Positions 7,467-11,782 of a stretch of DNA of 11,782 nucleotides are shown here, one piece after another. The position numbers were made by a program, and so were the translations under genes. Position 1 is the stretch's first letter. Every line of letters starts with the position of its first letter. This stretch comes from Planctomycetota bacterium (GTDB lineage Bacteria > Planctomycetota > Phycisphaerae > Sedimentisphaerales > Anaerohalosphaeraceae), in the NCBI GenBank assembly GCA_012519365.1, contig JAAYQH010000072.1, forward strand, positions 1-11,782. Reading direction: 5' to 3'. Under the pieces are notes generated by a model that did not search any database, was not told the DNA's origin, and saw only the letters and a program-made list of their open reading frames with translations.

Positions 7467-10016
7467 CTATGTCCGGCCGTTCAATTCCAGCTTTTCAGAA
7501 AGAAACGACACAATCTCCGCCGCGGCGACAGCGGACCGAATCTTTTCACGAAATACCTCATGCATTAAATTTCGCGACAAACGGGAAAAAATCCTCAAGT
7601 GCGTATCACCAGCCCGGTCCGTATCTCGAATCGCCATCGCAATGATGACCGAAACAGGGTTGCCGTCTATCGCTCCCCACTCGACAGGATGACCGAGACG
7701 AAAGACACAGATCGAATTGGATAAAATATGTTTCGTTTTGCAGTGCGGAATGGCAAAACCGTGTCCCAGCCCCGTCGAATAAATCGCCTCTCGCTTCCAG
7801 AAATCACGCTCCAGTGCCACGGGATTATCAGTCCGCCGATCAAGGAAAAGCGTATCACAAGCGTACTTGATCGCCTCCTCCTTGGTAGTACAGTCCGCGT
7901 GAATATCGACCAGATCGACATCCACCACCTTTCGGCCGGCAGCCTGAGCAATCTGTTCGCTCTGAAGGGCATCGACCTCTTCAGCCGTGCGGCACATCAT
8001 CGCCTGCTTGAGCAGTTCCCGACAGATGCCGCTGTCATACAAGGAACAGGCTGCCTTAATTTCCGGTACAGAGGGAGTCGACATACTCAGACTGTCCAGC
8101 CCCGCCCCCAGCAACAACCCCACATTGTTAAGCTGACCGGCCATCTCTCCGCACATCCCGACATGGAGGTTATGCTGGTGCGCATCATTGACAATCTTGT
8201 CAATCAACGCCAAAAAGCCGGGGTGACGGCACTGGTACAGCGGAGCTACCTGTTCGTTGGTCCGATCGACCGCCATAAAATACTGCGCCAAGTCGTTGGT
8301 TCCGATACTGAGAAAGTCCACCAGCTCAGCCAGTTGCCCAATGACAAACGCCGCCAAAGGGACTTCCATCATTATGCCCATCTCGATAGCCGGGTCAAAC
8401 GCCGCGGCACGCTTTGACAATTCCGCCTTGACTTGATCCAATAGCCCCCGAACATAAGTAACCTGTTCCACACAGGAAACCATCGGGATCATAATTTTCA
8501 GCTTCCCAAAGACCGAGGCTCTAAGGATTGCGCTCAGTTGCGTCCGAAATAAATCCTCATAGTCCGGATACAGCCGTACTCCTCGGTAGCCCAGAAAGGG
8601 ATTCTCTTCAGGTTTAAGATTCAGATACTCGGCCATCTTATCGCCGCCAAGATCAAAGGTTCGGATAATCACCGGCCTGCCCTCGGCCAACGCGGCGGCC
8701 TTTTTATAGACGTCAAATTGTTCGTCTTCCGAGGGGGGGGCACTGCGGGATAAAAACAACATTTCCGTACGAAACAACCCGATGCCGTCGGCGCCATTGC
8801 GAAGCGCAGCGGCCACCTCATCTGCCGTGGCGACATTGGCCATGATAGCCACACGCCGGCCGTCTTGCGTAACAGCCGGTTTGTCACCAAAAGCCTTGTC
8901 TCGCTGCATTTTAAGGCGGTATTTACGGTGTTCAAAAGCGTAAAACCGCTCCACACGCTCATTAATTTCTGGAATCAAAACCCCGTAATCCGCATCCAAA
9001 ACACCCTCGCCGCCGCTGTCGCGCAAGCATTCCCCATGCTCCACGCCGGTTAATACCGGAATGCCGAATGACCGCGCTAAAATAATCGTATGCGATGTCG
9101 TACCGGCAGAAAGCAAAATAAGCCCTGAAATTTTATTTTTATCCAGAGTCAAAAACTGAGACGGCGTTAGATTCTCGGCCACCACAATCGACGGCTCAGT
9201 CAAACTGACCGGCGTCTGTCCCGTCGTGCCGTAAAGGGCCTCGATCAATTGCGAACAGACATCCTGCAAATCAGTGATCCGCTCACGAATCAGCTCACTC
9301 TGAGCGGCCTTCAGCAATGAAGAAAAATGCCCTAAGGCCTCAAGAATCGCCTGCCCGGCACAAATCCGCTTTTCCTGAATGAGTTTCCGGATACAGGCAA
9401 GCAGTTCCACATCTTGCGCAATCGACAGATGAGCCTGCAAAACCCCCCTTTCCGCAGAGGACCGGGCGGTCTTTTCCAACTGCCGCCTGATTCGGCGACA
9501 TACCTCGGCCACCGCCTCATCAACGTTTAGAAGTTCCTGTTCTACCTGAATTGAAGCCGTCTGATCAAGACACTCCGGCAACCGCAGTCTCTCGATGGAA
9601 ACAATCTTTCCTCTTGTGCAGCCGGGTACAACCGGCGTGCCGAACAGAACCTTAACCCCGGCGTCTTTCAGCATCGGCGGCAGCCAGCCAGCATGAATCG
9701 GGGAGCTTGTCTCAGCCAGCGGTTCATCGCACTCGGCAAACTCCGTTTCCAGAAACCGCACAATCTCGCGATACGCTTTCTGACTGTCCTTGCCGCCAAC
9801 CTTCAAAACACACGAATCGCCTGATTTGATATCCGCTCCGACGAGCGACAGCACACTCTTGGCATTGGCCACGCGTTGATTGCTCAGATTGACAATCGAA
9901 ATATCACTGGCAAAACCCGACGCAAGCCGTTCGATCGTATTGGCCGGACGGGCATGCAGCCCGTTAGGCAAGGGACAGGTAAAGGAATACTCACATAGGT
10001 CAAGCATTTCTGCCAT
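7467..10016 (-). CDS. PTS multiphosphoryl transfer protein, HPr-EI-EIIA(Fru) fusion
   Basis: This 849-residue cytoplasmic protein carries the whole soluble relay from phosphoenolpyruvate to an EIIB. Domains in order: HPr, about 8-95, with phospho-His21 in LPNGLHARPA and a Ser54 at the regulatory-serine position (AKSVLSL); Enzyme I, about 122-680, with phospho-His309 in AGTTSHTIILARS, PEP-site motifs GIGLFRTEMLF (R416) and ENPFLGYRGVRLY, GTNDLAQY, and the catalytic Cys622 in GMCGEMAG; and a type-2 EIIA, about 704-845, with phospho-His758 in GHGFAIPHCK. All expected active residues are present. The order HPr-EI-EIIA resembles E. coli FryA-type proteins rather than the EIIA-HPr-EI order of Pseudomonas FruB (from memory of the families). 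It starts 14 bases after the EIIB gene's stop, with GAGGG about 8 bases before the ATG, and precedes the GH38. An uninterrupted run of eight C on the coding strand (8740-8733) lies in the EI part but keeps frame. Confidence 0.95.
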   Translation of the reverse strand: MAEMLDLCEYSFTCPLPNGLHARPANTIERLASGFASDISIVNLSNQRVANAKSVLSLVGADIKSGDSCVLKVGGKDSQKAYREIVRFLETEFAECDEPLAETSSPIHAGWLPPMLKDAGVKVLFGTPVVPGCTRGKIVSIERLRLPECLDQTASIQVEQELLNVDEAVAEVCRRIRRQLEKTARSSAERGVLQAHLSIAQDVELLACIRKLIQEKRICAGQAILEALGHFSSLLKAAQSELIRERITDLQDVCSQLIEALYGTTGQTPVSLTEPSIVVAENLTPSQFLTLDKNKISGLILLSAGTTSHTIILARSFGIPVLTGVEHGECLRDSGGEGVLDADYGVLIPEINERVERFYAFEHRKYRLKMQRDKAFGDKPAVTQDGRRVAIMANVATADEVAAALRNGADGIGLFRTEMLFLSRSAPPSEDEQFDVYKKAAALAEGRPVIIRTFDLGGDKMAEYLNLKPEENPFLGYRGVRLYPDYEDLFRTQLSAILRASVFGKLKIMIPMVSCVEQVTYVRGLLDQVKAELSKRAAAFDPAIEMGIMMEVPLAAFVIGQLAELVDFLSIGTNDLAQYFMAVDRTNEQVAPLYQCRHPGFLALIDKIVNDAHQHNLHVGMCGEMAGQLNNVGLLLGAGLDSLSMSTPSVPEIKAACSLYDSGICRELLKQAMMCRTAEEVDALQSEQIAQAAGRKVVDVDLVDIHADCTTKEEAIKYACDTLFLDRRTDNPVALERDFWKREAIYSTGLGHGFAIPHCKTKHILSNSICVFRLGHPVEWGAIDGNPVSVIIAMAIRDTDRAGDTHLRIFSRLSRNLMHEVFREKIRSAVAAAEIVSFLSEKLELNGRT

Positions 10017-10030
10017 ATTTCAATCCCTCA

Positions 10031-10342
10031 TCACTGTTTGCGCGGTCGAGGGGTTTTGCTGAAGATACTTTTGGGGTCTTTTAACGCCAATTGCACCGGC
10101 ACCTCTATCGTCGGCAAACCGTCAAATCGTTCGCTTTTTTCTATTTTAATATCCGCCGCCAAAATCAAGACATCCGCAGTCTTGATGTCGCCGGGGCTTA
10201 GTTCATTTTCAATGCCCATCGCGCCCTGTGTTTCAACTTTGATTTCATGGCCCAACTCTTTGGCGGTTTTTTCGAGATTTTCTGCCGCCATATACGTATG
10301 GGCAATCCCCGTCGGGAAGGCAGTCACGGCAATATACTTCAT
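10031..10342 (-). CDS. PTS fructose-family EIIB, active-site Cys replaced by Phe
   Basis: EIIB receives phosphate from EIIA on a cysteine and passes it to the sugar bound by EIIC. The protein is 103 residues, the usual length of a free EIIB(Fru) domain, and matches the family along its length (TGIAHTYMAAENLE, IKVETQGAMG, DVLILAADIKIE). The family motif is VTACPTGIAHT; here it reads VTAFPTGIAHT, with TTC (Phe9, 10318-10316) at the phosphorylated Cys. One G-to-T change from TGC would produce this. Without the Cys, phosphotransfer as known cannot occur, so this is an inactive copy, a sequence error or an altered function. AGAGGAG lies 8 bases before the ATG. The gene ends in tandem TGA TGA, so TGA is a real stop in this organism. 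It lies 47 bases after EIIC and 14 bases before the HPr-EI-EIIA gene. Confidence 0.92.
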   Translation of the reverse strand: MKYIAVTAFPTGIAHTYMAAENLEKTAKELGHEIKVETQGAMGIENELSPGDIKTADVLILAADIKIEKSERFDGLPTIEVPVQLALKDPKSIFSKTPRPRKQ

Positions 10343-10389
10343 CGTTTTGACTCCTCTAAAAAGCGTGTTCCTGGTTTTTTATTTTTATG

Positions 10390-11445
10390 CTAACGGACAG
10401 CCACTTTGGCGTTAGCGGCAAAAGACTTCAGCGCATTAATCGCCAGGGCCGTTACGATCGTTCCAACAAGAATTGCCAACACATAGATTAAACGGTTATC
10501 AATGACCGGCAGCACAATCGGCCCGCCGTGGGGCGCATGGCCGCCCACCCCGCCGACCATTGCAATCGACGATGCCACCATCGAACCCAGCATAATGCAG
10601 GGAATCACCCGTATCGGATCCGCAGCCGCAAACGGAATCGCCCCTTCCGTAATACCGATCATCCCCATGCCAAATGCGGCGATCCCGCTTTCTCGCTCCT
10701 CCTCGCTCCAGAGCCGTCGGGACAAAAACGTGGCCAACCCCATCCCCAGCGGAGGCGTACAAATCGCCGCTGCGACCGCCCCCATTACCAGATAGTTGCC
10801 TTGTTCAATCATCGACGCCCCGAAAAAGAATGCCGTCTTGTTGATCGGCCCGCCCATGTCAAAGGCAATCATCGCCCCCAAAATCATCGCCAAAATAATG
10901 GAACTGGACCCCTGCATAGTGCGCAGCCAGCCATCAAGGCTGACCATCACATTGGCAATCGGCAAACTGATGAAAATCATCAGTGTCCCAACCACCAATG
11001 AGGATAAAATCGGAATAATAAGGATCGGCATAATCGGCCGCAGCAACTTATGAACCGGCAATCGTTTAATCCAACTGACCACGTACCCGGCTACAAGACC
11101 CGCCAGAATCGCCCCCAAAAATCCGGCATTGGCGGACCGATCGCCTACCTCGTGGGGCAGCGATGCAAAATATCCACCCACAAAACCCGCCACCAAACCG
11201 GGTTTTCCAGCAATGGCATAGGAGATATATCCTGCCAGAACCGGCAGCAGCAGCTCAAAGGCCGCCTCACCAATCGCCAGAATATGAGACAGAATGGGAC
11301 TATTGGAAAAATCAGGCCCGCTCTCCCCCATCGGGGCAAAAGCAATCGCCAAGGCAATTAAAATACCGCCGCTGGCAATAAACGGAATGGCAAACGATAC
11401 GCCGCTGAGCAGGTACTGCTTAAGGTTTTGAAAAAATTGCTTCAT
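10390..11445 (-). CDS. PTS fructose-family EIIC membrane permease
   Basis: EIIC binds and moves the sugar across the inner membrane while EIIB phosphorylates it. The protein has 351 residues, the normal length of a stand-alone EIIC of the fructose family, and is almost wholly hydrophobic, with about eight to ten membrane segments. Family motifs seen: SGVSFAIPFIASGGILIALA near the start, AFDMGGPINKTAFFFG, GMGMIGITEGAIPFAAADP, and GGHAPHGGPIV. EIIB and EIIA are encoded by separate genes next to it. Substrates in this family include fructose, mannosylglycerate and others, and cannot be read from the sequence. It is the first gene of the probable operon; the ATG at 11445 has only a weak upstream GGGTG. 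The stop is TAG. The absence of 1-phosphofructokinase and the presence of two alpha-mannoside hydrolases downstream suggest a mannose-containing substrate (inference). Confidence 0.94.
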   Translation of the reverse strand: MKQFFQNLKQYLLSGVSFAIPFIASGGILIALAIAFAPMGESGPDFSNSPILSHILAIGEAAFELLLPVLAGYISYAIAGKPGLVAGFVGGYFASLPHEVGDRSANAGFLGAILAGLVAGYVVSWIKRLPVHKLLRPIMPILIIPILSSLVVGTLMIFISLPIANVMVSLDGWLRTMQGSSSIILAMILGAMIAFDMGGPINKTAFFFGASMIEQGNYLVMGAVAAAICTPPLGMGLATFLSRRLWSEEERESGIAAFGMGMIGITEGAIPFAAADPIRVIPCIMLGSMVASSIAMVGGVGGHAPHGGPIVLPVIDNRLIYVLAILVGTIVTALAINALKSFAANAKVAVR

Positions 11446-11454
11446 TGTTCACCC

Positions 11455-11488
11455 AATTCAACAGTGTTGTTCTTTTAAGGAATTCAAC
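11455..11488 (-). repeat. Pair of 8-bp direct repeats in the operon leader
   Basis: GTTGAATT occurs twice on the minus strand (11488-11481 and 11462-11455), 26 bases apart, between the candidate -10 box and the EIIC start. The right-hand copy overlaps a small dyad, CAACA-G-TGTTG (11459-11469). It could bind a regulator or be chance. Confidence 0.3.
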
Positions 11489-11505
11489 CGCCACATGGAA
11501 GGCTC

Positions 11506-11511
11506 ATTATA
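11506..11511 (-). promoter_or_regulatory. Candidate -10 box of the PTS-glycosidase operon
   Basis: A perfect TATAAT on the minus strand lies 60 bases upstream of the EIIC ATG, in an AT-rich stretch. No good -35 is seen at 16-18 bases (best offering TTTTCC at a 15-base spacer), which suggests an activator-dependent promoter or a mis-identified box. Confidence 0.5.
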
Positions 11512-11560
11512 CAAAAAAAGGAACAGGGAAAACTATAGAAAAAATGAACCATTTATAGGA

Positions 11561-11637
11561 CAATTGTTGCGCTGTGCCCTTCCGTGTATGACCGGAAGCA
11601 TTGTTCAAAGGCACCTAATACTACAGCGCAAATATTG
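11561..11637. repeat. Imperfect inverted repeat spanning the IS boundary
   Basis: CAATTGTTGCGCTGT (11561-11575) and ACAGCGCAAATATTG (11623-11637) are inverted copies matching at 13 of 15 positions, with a perfect 9-bp core TTGCGCTGT/ACAGCGCAA. They are 47 bases apart. Between them is a smaller stem CTTCCG/CGGAAG (11579-11584 and 11593-11598). The right arm lies at the proposed IS end, the left arm outside it. Confidence 0.4.
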
Positions 11638-11667
11638 CTCAAGAAAACTATAACAGAACGTCGATAA

Positions 11668-11696
11668 CTTCTTATAAGCATGGTGCTTATAAGGAG
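11668..11696 (+). promoter_or_regulatory. Hairpin burying the transposase Shine-Dalgarno
   Basis: CTTATAAGCA (11671-11680) pairs perfectly with TGCTTATAAG (11684-11693) across a TGG loop. One G-U and two more Watson-Crick pairs extend the stem to 13 bp, ending at 11696. The entire ribosome-binding sequence AAGGAG (11691-11696) is inside the stem, 7 bases before the ATG. Such hairpins limit transposase translation from read-through transcripts in other IS families. Confidence 0.65.
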
Positions 11697-11703
11697 AATC
11701 GCT

Positions 11704-11782
11704 ATGGATATTGCACAGATTAAAGGTATTGGTAAAGAATTGAACGCATTTTTGTCTCAATTTGATGACTGTTTTGCCCGCA
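11704..11782 (+). CDS. IS701-like transposase, N-terminal fragment
   Basis: Only the first 26 codons are in the window, starting MDIAQIKGIGKELNAFLSQF and continuing DDCFAR. This resembles the start of IS701-family (DDE superfamily, PF13546-type) transposases, in which a short helical opening ends in an FxDCFxR-like segment; this is recalled, not searched. The ATG follows AAGGAG by 7 bases. The gene points toward the right edge, opposite to the PTS operon. The catalytic DDE residues lie outside the window, so integrity is unknown. It is the only plus-strand gene supported here. Confidence 0.6.
   Translation, partial: MDIAQIKGIGKELNAFLSQFDDCFAR

Larger units (their letters stand above)
11619..11782 (+). 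mobile_element. Left end of an insertion sequence, probably IS701 family (cut by window edge)
   Basis: A transposase-like gene starts at 11704 and runs off the window. CTAA at 11615-11618 fits the YTAR target site known for IS701-family elements, so the left end is placed tentatively at 11619 (TACTACAGCGCAAAT). Only one end is visible, so neither the terminal repeat nor the target duplication can be confirmed. Confidence 0.5.

Noticed and set aside
7728..8417. Plus-strand open frame of 229 codons opposite the PTS fusion gene
   Set aside because: The minus strand here encodes conserved EI and EIIA motifs; the plus-strand frame has no recognisable features.

Overview
The window looks like a carbohydrate-use locus from a planctomycete, probably class Phycisphaerae. 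This is inferred from secreted proteins combining discoidin-like, PKD-like and LamG domains with a single C-terminal dockerin-like calcium loop, from the style of the large glycosidases, and from moderate GC content. No rRNA, tRNA or CRISPR array is visible, so the placement rests on protein style alone.

Layout: every complete gene lies on the minus strand and reads right to left. From about 11.45 kb down to 2.44 kb there is one tightly packed, probable operon: a fructose-family PTS membrane component (EIIC), a small EIIB, a large HPr-EI-EIIA fusion, a secreted GH38 alpha-mannosidase-type enzyme, and a secreted GH76 (endo-alpha-1,6-mannanase-type) enzyme. Gaps between genes are about 14 to 50 bases. 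A perfect TATAAT lies upstream of EIIC, and a strong intrinsic terminator closes the unit 11 bases after the GH76 stop. A separate gene follows (2170 to 164) with its own near-consensus promoter, a 16-bp dyad over the -10 box and its own terminator. It encodes a secreted discoidin/PKD/LamG/PKD/dockerin-like surface protein. At the right edge, on the plus strand, is the start of an insertion sequence, probably IS701 family, whose transposase ribosome-binding site is buried in a 13-bp hairpin.

Proposed joint role (inference): the two exported glycosidases release mannose or mannosyl compounds from an alpha-mannan, a glycoprotein glycan or a mannosylated solute, and the PTS imports and phosphorylates the product. 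The pairing recalls E. coli mngA-mngB (mannosylglycerate PTS plus GH38), but here the GH38 has a signal peptide and would act before transport. There is no 1-phosphofructokinase, which argues against an ordinary fructose operon.

Two point lesions stand out. The EIIB has Phe where the family has its phosphorylated Cys. The GH38 has an in-frame TGA inside a C-terminal discoidin-like domain whose second half continues in the same frame. Either the operon is decaying, or these are assembly errors, or they are real functional departures. Read-level checking would separate these options.
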